A DNA stretch of 64,000 bases, taken from Ariolimax columbianus (lineage: Eukaryota; Mollusca; Gastropoda; Stylommatophora; Arionidae). Below the pieces are notes generated by a model. That model was given only the letters and a program-made list of their open reading frames with translations. It did not search any database and was not told where the DNA came from. Positions within the stretch are counted from its first letter, which is position 1, and every line of letters starts with the position of its first letter. The stretch lies in NCBI GenBank assembly GCA_036924085.1, contig JAVGWX010000001.1:4072200-4136199 (forward strand), read 5' to 3'. The position numbers were made by a program, and so were the translations under genes. Below are positions 30,268 through 41,789 of this stretch, one piece after another.

Positions 30268-31530
30268 GTAAAACTGTCTGTTTCTTGTAGTGAACTTTGT
30301 TTCTTGTAGTGAACGTCATATTTCTTGAAGTGAAACTTTATGTTTCTTGTAGTGAACTTTATGTTTCTTGTAGTGAACTTTTTGTTTCTTGTAGTGAACT
30401 TTATGTTTCTTGTAGTGAACTTTATGTTTCTTGTAGTGAAACTTTATGTTTCTTGTAGTGAACTTTATGTTTCGTGTAGTGAACTTTATGTTTCTTGTAG
30501 TGAACTTTATGTTTCTTGTAGTGAACTTTGTTTCTTGTAGTGAAACTTTATGTTTCTTGAAGGGAAACTTTATGTTTCTTGTAGTAAAACTTTATGTTTC
30601 TTGTAGTGAACTTTATGTTTCTTGTAGTGAACTTTATGTTTCTTGTAGTGAACTTTATGTTTCTTGTAGTGAACTTTATGTTTCTTGTAGTGAACTTTAT
30701 GTTTCTTGTAGTGAACTTTGTTTCTTGTAGTGAAACTTTATGTTTCTTGAAGGGAAACTTTATGTTTCTTGTAGTAAAACTTTATGTTTCTTGTAGTGAG
30801 CTTTATGTTTCTTGTAGTGAACTTTATGTTTCTTGTAGTGAACTTTATGTTTCTTGTAGTGAACTTTATGTTTCTTGTAGTGAACTTTGTTTCTTGTAGT
30901 GAAAATTAATGTTTCTTGAAGGGAAACTTTATGTTTCTTGTAGTAAAACTTTATGTTTCTTGTAGTGAACTTTATGTTTCTTGTAGTGAACTTTATGTTT
31001 CTTGTAGTGAACTTTATGTTTCTTGTAGTGAACTTTATGTTTCTTGTAGTGAACTTTGTTTCTTGTAGTGAACTTCATGTTTCTTGTAGTGAACTTTGTT
31101 TCTTGTAGTGAAACTTTATGTTTCTTGAAGGGAAACTTTATGTTTCTTGTAGTAAAACTTTATGTTTCTTGTAGTGAACTTTATGTTTCTTGTAGTGAAC
31201 TTTATGTTTCTTGTAGTGAACTTTATGTTTCTTGTAGTGAACTTTGTTTCTTGTAGTGAAACTTTATGTTTCTTGAAGGGAAACTTTATGTTTCTTGTAG
31301 TAAAACTTTATGTTTCTTGTAGTGAACTTTATGTTTCTTGTAGTGAACTTTATGTTTCTTGTAGTAAGCTTTATGTTTCTTGTAGTGAACTTTATGTTTC
31401 TTGTAGTGAACTTTGTTTCTTGTAGTGAAACTTTATGTTTCTTGCAGTGAAACTTTATGTTTCTTGTAGTAAAACTTAATATTTCTTGTAGTGAAACTGT
31501 ATGTTTGTTGTAGTAATACTTTAAGTTTCT
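30268..31530 (+). repeat. Minisatellite, 21-bp unit with higher-order structure
   Basis: The unit is TTTATGTTTCTTGTAGTGAAC. Shorter (TTTG) and longer (GAAAC) forms occur. A marked variant, TTTCTTGAAGGGAAAC, recurs at about 30554, 30744, 30913, 31122 and 31269. The intervals are close to 190, 169, 209 and 148 bp, differing by about one or two 21-bp units. This indicates higher-order blocks that gained or lost single units. ORFs here are repeat readings. Confidence 0.95.
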
Positions 31531-32690
31531 TTTAGTGGTCGCATAATCTCTACATTTATAAATAGCTAAAATATAAATAAGTCAACCTTGTCGATCTTCA
31601 TTTTTCAAACGTAATTCATTCACCCTCTCTCTCTCTCTTTGCGTCAGCCTGTCTCTCTCTCTTCTCGTTACATCCCCCCTCCCCCCGCCACCCAACTCTC
31701 CTCCTTTCCTCCCACCCCCAATTCTTGCAAGTACATGTTCTGTATTCTGCTCTAGTTATGCGTGAACAAACATGTTGCTCTTACATTTATTGATCAAACT
31801 CCTTTTCACCAGGATCCTCATTATTTCAACACATATTTTACCCTCACACACTCCATTCTCCTGATGTGATCTGCTGGCCGATTATCATCGCCTATATGAA
31901 CGTAACAATTATCTCAACTTCTTTATACTGGTTTAGAAGGCTCTAGAGAATCTGTATACAACCAGTTTCTTCCACTCCACCGTAACAATTATAAAGGTTG
32001 TTATAATAGCAGCGACGTACATGATGCCGATTACTAACATTACTTCATGCAACGAATTTTCATTCTTTACTTTCAGTACTCAAATGTACGTGGGGTACCA
32101 ATTGCCGTTAATTATCTTTAATAACTGTGTCGTGCTTGCTGTTTTAGCTTTATGAACGTACTTGGCGGCCCAGCGCTTACAAAGTAACGATTTTGTCGGT
32201 TTAATGTGACAATGATTGACGTTCTGTCAATCAAAACTGCGATAGATGTTTGCGGCCAGTGTTAGTTTTCCAAACTTTATTTCCAGGATTAGTGAATATA
32301 TAGAAGCAGGTAGTTAGCGAGGAGAGTCACCACATAGCAGGGCTAAGATTGATAAGAGGACTATTTGTGTGTTCAGTGCGTTCTCCAGTCGTTCGCTATG
32401 GATGGAAGCCATGTATTCACGGAGTGCGCATGTCTTCGACTTCGGCTCGCTATCTATAAAACAGTTTGTCAATAGTTTCAATTAACACATAATGTGATTG
32501 CAATTAACTCCTGTTATCAACAATGTGTAGAAAAAGAAATGGTTACGGTTTTGCTCTAGGTTGAGAGCTTAGGGTACATCCGTTATGTATGTCTCGCATC
32601 AAAACAAATAAGTGTACACATTGTTTCAGAATGTGACTTGTCTTCTGGTTACTTAGTCGTAGTTCGTCGCTTCAGTGTCAGCCTCCTCTG
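31530..32690. other. About 1.1 kb without recognised genes
   Basis: A pyrimidine-rich low-complexity patch lies at 31.62-31.72 kb, followed by unique-looking sequence. I saw no transposon motif and no convincing exon, although the segment 32.28-32.46 kb is less AT-rich than its surroundings. Confidence 0.5.
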
Positions 32691-32706
32691 GTAGCTTTCA
32701 CAAACC

Positions 32707-33108
32707 ATTGTCAGCTTCCTCATATAGCTCTAACAAACAATATCAGCTTCTTCCTGTAGTTCTAACAAACAATGTCAGCTTCTTCCTGTAGTTCTAACAA
32801 ACAATGTCAGCTTCTTCCTGTAGTTCTAACAAACAATATCAGCTTCTTCTTGTAGTTCTAGCAAACAATGTCAGCTTCTTCCTGTAGTTCTAACAAACAA
32901 TGTCAGCTTCTTCCTGTAGTTCTAACAAACAATGTCAGCTTCTTCCTGTAGTTCTAACAAACAATGTCAGCTTCTTCCTGTAGTTCTAACAAACAATATC
33001 AGCTTCTTCTTGTAGTTCTAGCAAACAATGTCAGCTTCTTCCTGTAGTTCAAACAAACAATGTCAGCTGCTTCCTGTAGTTCTAACAAACAATGTCAGTT
33101 TCTTCCTG
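32707..33108 (+). repeat. Minisatellite, 32-bp unit (left of the LTR element)
   Basis: The unit is TGTCAGCTTCTTCCTGTAGT plus TCTAACAAACAA, in about 12 copies. The array is cut within a unit at ...TTCTTCCTG, where the LTR element begins. It resumes in the same unit after the element at 39058, so the retrotransposon inserted into a pre-existing array. Confidence 0.95.
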
Positions 33109-34018
33109 TGTACAGACCCTCTGCTCGCCGTGATCTAACTTAGAACATTCTCACACTCATCCACATCATCATGAACATACTCAGTAAATGACATATCACA
33201 CAGCAGGTGGCATATTTATTATATCATACTCATATCATACAATGAGTAGAGAAATTACAAACACAATATAATACATATCTTAACTTAACATTCTACTAAA
33301 ACGGGAATTGTAAGCATTAGCTATTGATGGAATTCCCAACTATCTAAAAAACCCAGTTCTATTGCCTTGCAATTACATCACACTCACATCGCCTTAACTG
33401 CGTCTTCAACACACCTTATCAAATACTCTTCCTCACTGAAATCCCCTCAGGCGGGCGATCTCGACATAACTCGTTCACAATGTGTCCTTGCTTACAAACA
33501 CACGTTCAGATTATCTATTAATGTAAAACTCACACACCTATTTGAGCGATCGTGTTCTATCACTAAACATTCGTCCAACAGTCTATCAATTGCTCCTCTA
33601 TCTAAGTCGGTGAGTTAAACATACTATCCACATTCAGTCTCACTCTCCTCCATACAGCCTCTCTCTCTCCAGCCTCCCGAGCTAAACTTTGTCTCGAGTT
33701 ATATATCCTCAAGCAAGGCCAGAGCTTGACCAATCGATCTCAGGTGATGGTGATCTTCAATCCCAATTGGAACGAAACACTTTGCACACCTGTCACTCAT
33801 TCTCTCGCAGCAAGCCCCGCTGCCAATTTGGTCTGTCAATCAATCTCCCCCTACCAAAATCGGAAGGCCAGTGGTCAGTTTCTATCTGTCCACATTCCTT
33901 AACCCAACTGTTCTCCTTTGCTGAGACGGTGAGTGACCTTGACATGCATTCAGGTAGCTTTAAGCTTTATCATGTTCAGGCATCCTAAACTCCCCTTGCT
34001 CCGGCGGGAACTGTTACA
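33109..34018 (-). repeat. Left LTR (3' LTR in element sense)
   Basis: The LTR begins TGTACAGACC and ends CTGTTACA, giving the usual TG...CA ends. It matches the right LTR along its full 910 bases with about a dozen differences that I could see by eye, including a one-base gap at the left tip. A plus-strand ORF inside it is duplicated in the other LTR and is not taken as coding. Confidence 0.9.
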
Positions 34019-34082
34019 TTACCTCCCTAAACTACAGTCCGAAACATGGATGGTCATTTTTTTCATCTGGCAAATGACCACC

Positions 34083-34243
34083 ATTTTCGTCTCCACTATC
34101 CAAAATGTAAACCCTACTCCTGTTTACAACTCCACTCAAATTGTACCTGCCTTGAAAAGAAAACACTGTCACACGATTTTCGTCTCCACTATCCATAATG
34201 TAAACACCACTCCTGTTTACAACTTCACTCACATCGTACATGC
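34083..34243 (-). repeat. Two-copy internal repeat near the 3' LTR
   Basis: A block of about 63 bp containing TTTTCGTCTCCACTATCC and CTCCTGTTTACAAC occurs at about 34083 and again at about 34178. It lies in the non-coding part of the element, next to the polypurine tract. Confidence 0.75.
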
Positions 34244-35029
34244 ATAAAAGACATGTCATTTGATACATATAAACTTTTTGTAATACATACACAATCAATA
34301 CAAGCAGAAGAAAAACACTGTGGCTGGTGGTTTTTACAACACAAGCCACCACTTTTACATCGTTTTACAGTCAAATTCACCCAAGTCTGTCCCCGCGGGA
34401 CCTTTAACTCATCAAAACAGAAACACCTTAAGGAATTCTCTTTACTCATTGAGGTCAACATACCTCGCCCTGTTCCCGTGCCTTCTTCTAAGGACACGAA
34501 CCTTCATTGTTACACACGACCAGTTCAGGTCAATTTTCTCAGGCGGTCTCATTACACGCCTGGCCGACGATTCACTTCATACTAACTCCTGTGAGGCCAC
34601 GAATTTACGTGCGTTATCCTCGGGCTAGTTATCATTGTCTCTCTTGACAGCTATCCCCTCTCAAAGAAAACAGCAAAATTATTTATGTTTCCCACAAAAA
34701 CGATATTTGACAACATATGTCATAGTCAATATTACAACTTCTGATCAATATAGTCTTCTCTGCAAAGACTTCACATACATGTGATAAGATATACATTATG
34801 TCTTGTTATGGTGTATCTCCGATTAAGTCGTCCAGCTGAGTGTCCCACATGCTAGTTCTTATTCTGGAACTCGTGATGACCTGTGCTTGCGGAGGCCTAC
34901 AGTCTGGATGAGATATACTGCTCTGTAGATCGCCTTTATAACCTGTATCAAATACCTGTAAACATGATGATTCAACAACAACAACAAAAAACCAACAAAG
35001 CACAAGACAAATGCATTGCATACAATGTC

Positions 35030-35540
35030 AAAACCCAAAACCAAAATATTTGCACGCATACTTGTGATATCAATATTTCCGTCAGCAAGTATCACACTTT
35101 GATACTGTCAGGATATGTAATCATGTTTAAACAACAAAACAACAACAAAATAAAGAAAATTTCAATGCATACTATATCGACCATACAACCCACTAAAAAT
35201 GCAAGTAATACCATTAGTCAAAACCCACACCAAATACAAATGTCCAAATATTTGCACGCATACTCATGATATCAGTATTTCAGTCCGTAAGTATCACACT
35301 TTGATACTGTCAGGATATGTAATCATGTTTAAACAACAAAACAACAACAAAATAAAGAAAAATTCAATGCATGATATGTTGACCTTACAACCCACTAAAA
35401 ATGCAAGTAATACCATTAGTCAAAACCCAAACACCAAATACAAATGTCAACATATTTGCACGCATACTCATGATATCAGTATTTCAGTCCGTAAGTATCC
35501 CACCTTGATACTTATGTCAGGACACATAATCCTATTTAAC
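35030..35540 (-). repeat. Three-copy repeat of about 190 bp inside the LTR element
   Basis: Blocks with TTTGCACGCATACT, ATCAGTATTTCAGTCCGTAAG and CAGGATATGTAATCATGTTT occur at about 35048, 35251 and 35454. Short plus-strand ORFs read through them. In element sense they lie downstream of the gag-like ORFs, where a 3' UTR would be. Confidence 0.85.
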
Positions 35541-36319
35541 CAAATCAACAACAATCAATTAAAGTGCAAGTAATACGATTGTCAAAATACAAATGTCAAA
35601 ATATTTGCACACAAACATGACCAAATGCCATCAACCTTCACTCCTGCTCGTGCCCTACAGATGAGCACCTGTTAATGCCCCCTTTATAAGATACTAAACT
35701 ATGACTAAGTTCTACTAGACTATGTCACTAAACTATGACTAAGTTCTAACTTAATCAGATACTAAACTATTTCTGAGTCAAAAGTCAAAAACCGAATCGT
35801 CCACATGTGGAATTACGTCATGCTGTAACCCTACTAGTCCAGGTGCAGTCTTTGTTAAAGTTGCATAGCCCCGTTAACTGCTGGCGTCTTTGTCACGAGG
35901 AATCAAAACCGAGTGTTGTGATCTAACTAATTTACCGCTGTTTCCCCAAATTCCCTGCATTAAAGCCACCTGGGCAGATTTTGACCGAAACATCGCGTCC
36001 ATGTGTTTACCCTACGTCCCGTAATCATTACCTGGCGCATCCAGCTATCCTGCGTCTCTTGTCCGTTTCTCTGGTCGGAAATGTCCCGTTGTTCTCGGTC
36101 AGCCTTCGCTTCAGACTGACCATCCGCTCATTTTCTGGCGTGTACTTCAGACAACGAATTCAAAGGAATTTTTAACATCTGGTCATTCCTCCGTCTCTAA
36201 ACCCTCCCCCCTAATTATCAAAATCTTCGTTTCCCAAGGATAACAGTAGATGAAACAAATTTTATGCAAATGCATACATTAACTGGAGTTTCACATGATA
36301 GCCCTACATCTGTACTACT

Positions 36320-37393
36320 TTACCTAATTCCATTTCTGAATTCCATGTTTTTGGCTAGCGTCAGTAAACATTGTATCAACCGTTCCTCGTCAGTACTGCT
36401 TATTTCAACCAGACTATGCGCTGCCCCATCAGCTGTCTCTGATTGCTGCCCGATTTCCTCCTGTAAAACGCCCATCGTCTGGTCTGTTTGTTTCACGGTT
36501 GTTTGGTTCGTACCCACCGGTTCTCTGGTAGTGTTACGTACACTTACATCGTCCGCTTTTTCAGCCTTCCGTCCATCTGTATTCACTATTTGTGGGAAAG
36601 ACCTTTCACACTGTTCGTTTGACTGTTGGGTTATCTCGAACTGAGATCTTTTCTTCTTTGCTTCGATGACTGGTTCGCTGTCCTGACTTTCCCTTTTCTT
36701 CGTTTTCCTTAGAAACTCTGTTTCTCCTTTGTTGGCTGCTGTTGGTGCGTCCGTTTCGCATTCCAACTGTGCGTCATTCCCACTTCCTTCCTCAGTGGCC
36801 GAAGGGTTGTCCCTTCTTTCGGTCTGTTCTACAACTTCTCCCGCATGGCTAGGCCCTGCCACCATTCCTCCTCCTCTCATTTCCTATTTATCTGACGAAT
36901 CTCCGACTATTTCCTTGTTCGATTCTTCGTCGACTTCAACTAATGTTCTACCAGGCTTGACCACAAGTTCCTGGTAAACTTGGCCACTTTCAGCACGCCC
37001 GACCATGTTAATCGACGTAATATCCTCTTCCTGAATTCTCGGCCTACGTTGTCCGATGAAACTTTTCATCTGATCGTTTGTCTCGTTTGCATTGCGTAAT
37101 CTGCCCTCCGTCCCTAACCTTTCTGGATACACAAAACCTGTATCTCTTTCTTTCCGTCCATCCGCCTCGTGCTCAAAGTCTCTTTGATAGCTCCTGTCCT
37201 GCCTCTCCATCTGTAACCGTGCAAAAGGCCTCTCGTGGGCTAAAAATCTGCCCGATTCAAACTTCTGCCATACCATTCCTCCTCCTCTCATTTGACTTGG
37301 CCTCTCCACCTGGGTCAAACTCCTACACTTTTCGCCACCTCTGTCCGCCGTCCACCCACGTCCGTCCTGAGATTTCCACCTCTGTCCCTCCAC
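36320..37393 (-). pseudogene. Gag-like ORFs split by one stop codon
   Basis: Two open segments of 169 and 186 codons (36884-37393 and 36320-36880) lie in the same frame and are separated by a single TAG. The proteins are highly charged with no hydrophobic core. Both begin a block with the motif MRGGGMV (near 37289 and 36880), which suggests an internal duplication. No enzymatic motif is visible. They are judged gag-derived because of their place after the CCHC knuckle ORF. Whether the stop is suppressed or simply a mutation cannot be told from sequence. Confidence 0.5.
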
Positions 37394-37554
37394 GGATCGG
37401 AATGTGGAAGTTGTACGGGCTTCCTACTCACTTTCCTACCACTCTGTCATCTTCCAAAATACTGGGCCGTGTTTACTCCTGTGATTTCTTGATTTCTTCT
37501 CTCTTTCCTAGCTGGTTTGAAAGCTCCTTCCTAGCTGGTTTGAAAGCTCCGTTT

Positions 37555-37863
37555 TCAAACTGTTGCAACAGCTGTCGCAGCTTCCATTCGAGGTCTTTTT
37601 CCTCTTTCCAGCCGAATAACTCTGCTTGTTAGTTCTCTTAGCTGGTTTTGTAGTTGACTTTTGTCCTCCCACTTATCGCTGACTGTAGCTAGTGCCATGA
37701 AAGGCTTGTTTTTGACAAACAGTCCTCCTCTTCTCCAGGAACTGTTAATATTCCGAAGAATATTAGGGCATCCGATAGACAAATGTCCAAAAGCTAGACA
37801 ATGATAACATTGTTTAACATTGTCCAACCTCGACATACTGAATAAACCCGTCTGGCCCCCCAA
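37555..37863 (-). pseudogene. Gag nucleocapsid-like ORF with CCHC zinc knuckle
   Basis: The ORF of 102 codons carries CYHCLAFGHLSIGC, a C-X2-C-X4-H-X4-C knuckle at 37768-37809, which binds single-stranded nucleic acid in gag proteins. It ends with a basic stretch (RLERGKRPRME) and a TGA. The knuckle stands only about 17 residues from the ORF start. The usual matrix and capsid regions are therefore missing or out of frame, in keeping with a deleted, non-autonomous element. The next ORF is in another frame. Confidence 0.65.
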
Positions 37864-38147
37864 AAAAAATTTACAAGACTGTCAAGTACGCACAAAGTCT
37901 TGTCAATAATACAACAATGGGTGGAAGAAAAATGTCACACTTACCAGTCAGATGATTGGAAAAGCTGTCTATGGTACTAACACTCTAACCACTAGCTACT
38001 TCTCTATTCCTAACTACACACACAAGTTATATATAACTGCGACACTTGTGTTAAACATGCAAATCAAGATCTATAGCTACACACGCACTATATTTATAAA
38101 TCTACCACGACTATCCGTGGTCAACAGGCACCAAAATAATAATAACG

Positions 38148-39057
38148 TGTAGCAGACCCTCTGCTCGCCGTGATCTAACTTAGAACATTCTCACACTCAT
38201 CCACATCATCATGAACATACTCAGTAAATGACATATCACACAGCAGGTGGCATATTTAATTTATCATACTCATATCATACAATGAGTAGAGAATTTACAA
38301 ACACAATATAATACATATCTTAACTTAACATTCTACTAAAACGGGAATTGTAAGCATTAGCTATTGATGGAATTCCCAACTATCTAAAAACCCAGTTCTA
38401 TTGCCTTGCAATTACATCACACACACATCGCCTTAACTGCGTCTTCAACACACCTTATCAAATACTCTTCCTCACTGAAATCCACTCAGGCGGGCGATCT
38501 CGACATAACTCGTTCACAATGTGTCCTTGCTTACAAACACACTTTCACATTATCTATTAATGTAAAACTCATTCACCTATTTGAGCGATCCTGTTCTATC
38601 ACTAAACATTCGTCCAACAGTCTATCAATTGCACCTCTATCTAAGTCGGTGAGTTAAACATACTATCCACATTCAGTCTCACTCTCCTCCATACAGCCTC
38701 TCTCTCTCCAGCCTCCCGAGCTAAACTTTGTCTCGAGTTATATATCCTCAAGCAAGGCCAGAGCTTGACCAATCGATCTCAGGTGATGGTGATCTTCAAT
38801 CCCAATTGGAACGAAACACTTTGCACACCTGTCACTCATTCTCTCGCAGCAAGCCCCGCTGCCAATTTGGTCTGTCAATCAATCTCCCCCTACCAAAATC
38901 GGAAGGCCAGTGGTCAGTTTCTATCTGTCCACATTCCTTAACCCAACTGTTCTCCTTTGCTGAGACGGTGAGTGACCTTGACATGCATTCAGGTAGCTTT
39001 AAGCTTTAACATGTCCAGGCATCCTAAACTCCCCTTGCTCCGGCGGGAACTGTTACA
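38148..39057 (-). repeat. Right LTR (5' LTR in element sense)
   Basis: The LTR begins TGTAGCAGACC and ends CTGTTACA, directly followed by CCTG and the resumed 32-bp minisatellite. In element sense it would carry the promoter. It is the same length as the left LTR (910 bp). Confidence 0.9.
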
Positions 39058-39225
39058 CCTGTAGTTCTAACAAACAATGTCAGTTTCTTCCTGTAGTTCT
39101 AACAAACAATGTCAGTTTCTTCCTGAAGCTCTGACAAACAATATCAGTTTCTCCCTGTAGCTCTAACAAACAATGTCAGCTTCTTCCCGTAGCTCTGACA
39201 AGAAATATCAGCATCCTCTTGTAGC
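39058..39225 (+). repeat. Minisatellite, 32-bp unit (right of the LTR element)
   Basis: This is a continuation of the array at 32707-33108, beginning mid-unit at CCTGTAGTTCTAACAAAC. The copies here are more diverged (GTCAGTTTC, AAGCTCTGACAAAC, ATCAGCATCC). Confidence 0.9.
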
Positions 39226-39360
39226 GAAAATGGTTATCTCTTAGACCGTATCGTCAGCGTTGTGTTTATGTTAGATCCACTGAATGATGTCTGAAGTTAC
39301 GTCCTCTATTGATCTAATTCTCAATGAACAGTGACAATATATCACAGATCGATAAACATC

Positions 39361-39853
39361 CATGCCCAACTCTGTAGTTATCGCCCACTATCCATGCCCA
39401 ACTCTGTAGTTCTCGCCCACTATCCATGCCCAACTCTGTAGTTCTCGCCCACTATCAATGCCCAACTCTGTAGTTCTCGCCCACTATCCATGCCCAACTC
39501 TGTAGTTCTCACCCACTATCCATGCCCAACTCTGTAGTTCTCGCCCACTATCCATGCCCAACTCTGTAGTTCTCACCCACTATCCATGCCCAACTCTGTA
39601 GTTCTCGCCCACTATCCATGCCCAACTCTGTAGTTTTCGCCCATTATCCATGCCCAACTCTGTAGTTCTCGCCCACTATCCATGCCCAACTCTGTAGTTC
39701 TCGCCCACTATCCATGCCCAACTCTGTAGTTCTCGCCCACTATCAATGCCCAACTCTGTAGTTCTCGCCCACTATCCATGCCCAACTCTGTAGTTCTCGC
39801 CCACTATCCATGCCCAACTCTGTAGTTCTCGCCCACTATCCATGCCCATCTTT
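39361..39853 (+). repeat. Minisatellite, 32-bp unit, unrelated to the preceding one
   Basis: CATGCCCAACTCTGTAGTTC plus TCGCCCACTATC is repeated about 15 times, with rare variants (TCACCC, TATCAAT, TTTTCGCCCATT). It shares the 32-bp length with the array to its left but not its sequence, apart from the short string TGTAGTTCT. Confidence 0.95.
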
Positions 39854-40770
39854 AGTTCACTATCTGAGACATCAGGCATCTCGGATTGAACAGCTGACCT
39901 TGCATCCTGTACTTGATATTCATGTCAGAAGCACTGGCATGTACAGCTTCATAGAACATCGCCGCAAAGACTATACTAAAGAGTGTCGGTGCCAGCACAC
40001 ATCCCTGCATGACAATGTTGGTGACTGGGAAGACTACATTCAATTCTCTTTCGTGCAGCACTCGAATCATCCTGCCATTGTGAAAATGTCGGACAACTGT
40101 AATGAATCTGTCGGGATAACAAAACCTCGCTATGATTTTCCAGAACCCTCCACTGCCTTGGTCAGGTGGAAGCAAACTGTGTACAGGTAACATTTCTGTT
40201 CTTGACCTTTCTCCTGGGGCTGACATGCTGCATATAGCATTGTCGATCGTCACACGACCTGCTCGAACACCGCACTGACTCTCTGGGAGAAGGCCATGTC
40301 TAAGGTGACTAGTTAGGAGGTTGAGCAGGACTCGGGTCATAATTCGATTAATAGATGAGAGATTCCCATCTGGTTACCACAGGAGTGACGATTGACCTTT
40401 AGTTTGTACAAGTAGGGAATAAGGGTATCTTTCAGACCCCGAAGTATCTAGCTGTCATCCCAAATTGAACGGAATAGTTCTGTGAGCCGTTGAAGTAAGG
40501 ACTTCCTGCTTTGTAAATTTCAGCGGTAAGATCATCTGACTCGGGAAAAGTGTCGCTAGACAGTTGACTGACTGCTTCCTTGACCTTATCAATGCATCTG
40601 ACTCCGGAGCCTTGTCGCTAGACAGTCGACTGACTGTATCCTTGACCTTATCAATGCATCTGACTCGGGAGCCTTGTCGCTAGACAGTCGACTGACTGCT
40701 TTCTTGACCTTATCAATGCTTGGAGGAATGTCGAGCCGATCTTTTGTCGCGACCTGTGGCATTCATTCTA
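39852..40770 (-). mobile_element. LINE RT remnant with an internal 62-bp triplication
   Basis: Minus-strand reading gives SRLSSDKAPES (upstream of RT), RVLLNLLTSHLRHGLLPESQ, CGVRAGRVTIDNAI, FWKIIARFCYPDRFITVVRH, VVFPVTNIVMQGCVLAPTLF and SIVFAAMFYEAV. This is the classic order of RT motifs 1-4. Two of the spacings are short, with the motif A region (VDLTKAFD type) missing. A 62-bp unit, CATCTGACTC...TATCAATG, occurs three times at 40533, 40595 and 40657 and shifts the frame. The YADD region is lost where the 32-bp minisatellite begins. Confidence 0.8.
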
Positions 40771-40857
40771 TGGCTTGCTCACTGGTGACCTGGGTATGAT
40801 TGAATATTTCACCGTAATGGACCGCTCAACGCTTAAGAATCTGACCCTTGACCGTCA

Positions 40858-41212
40858 GTATCGTCATGTCATCAGTATCGTCATGTCATCAGTATCGTCA
40901 TGTCGTCAGTATTGTCATGTCATCAGTATCGTAATGTCGTCAGTATTGTCATGTCATCAGTATCGTCATGTCGTCAGTATCGTCATGTCATCAGTATCGT
41001 CATGTAATCAGTATCGTCATGTCGTCAGTATTGTCATGTCATCAGTATCGTCATATCGTCATGTTGTCAGTATCGTCATGTCATCAGTATCGTCATGTCA
41101 TCAGTATCGTCATGTCATCAGTATCGTCATGTCGTCAGTATTGTCATGTCATCAGTATTGTCATGTCATCAGTATTGTCATGTCATCAGTATCGTCATGT
41201 CATCAGTATTGA
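40858..41212 (+). repeat. Minisatellite, 17-bp unit
   Basis: ATCAGTATCGTCATGTC is repeated about 20 times. GTCAGTATTG and AATCAG variants are interspersed. Long ORFs (145 and 84 codons) exist only because few stops occur in the unit. Confidence 0.95.
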
Positions 41213-41219
41213 GGACATG

Positions 41220-41785
41220 TGATGGATGATTAGATTGTCGACCTTAGACTGCCCTCACTACATCATAGAACCGCCTTGAGACATTCGTTTCTGCATATTT
41301 CTTGATCCCATCTGCTTTGTTGCTGAACCATACGTTTTGTATCTTCGTAAGCTGATTCTGGTGAACATCGGTGATGTCCCTTTGTAATTACCGAACAGAA
41401 AACTGCGCCTACGTTTGGATTTATAACCATCATCATGTGGTGTAGTTCATAGCAAAACAACAGAGGCAGGGTGTATTTATTCATTCACAAGGGGCAGTTA
41501 GTCTGGATTAGAAAGTCACTCTATTATTCCACGGATGCATCCAAAGCATAATGAGTGATTTACTTGGCTGATCGAATCACGATTTTCTCATACGGTGCTA
41601 GAAGGCCACGGAAATAATTAATATTTTTTTCCTTTTAATTTCTTTGTTTGAAATATCATCAATTCAGTCGTTTGTCTTCTAATTTTTTTGTTTAAAATCT
41701 GATTGAACCTACTTTAGTAATTTTAGTATAACCACAGAAAATTTAAAAAAAGGAAATAAATAAAACGCGCAATGCACTAGGCGGA
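41220..41785. other. Spacer without firm features
   Basis: Unique-looking sequence becoming strongly AT-rich after 41.6 kb. A minus-strand ORF of 73 codons (41263-41484) has no recognised motif. Confidence 0.45.
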
Positions 41786-41789
41786 CGGG

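Larger units (their letters stand above)
33109..39057 (-). mobile_element. Non-autonomous LTR retrotransposon (gag-only)
   Basis: Two 910-bp direct repeats bound a 4.1-kb interior. The whole is flanked by CCTG at 33105-33108 and 39058-39061, a 4-bp target duplication. The interior codes on the minus strand and shows only a CCHC knuckle and charged gag-like ORFs. I found no protease, reverse transcriptase, RNase H or integrase motif, so the element would depend on another for replication. On the minus strand, a purine-rich TTTAGGGAGGTAA lies directly against the left LTR, as a polypurine tract should. A TGG-starting segment (TGGTGCCTGTTGACC) 15 bases after the right LTR may be the primer-binding site. 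The LTR pair suggests a fairly recent insertion. Confidence 0.85.

Noticed and set aside
33367..33988. Plus-strand ORFs within the LTRs as genes
   Set aside because: They occur in both LTRs (again at 38406-39009), lie antisense to the gag-like frames and have no recognised motif.
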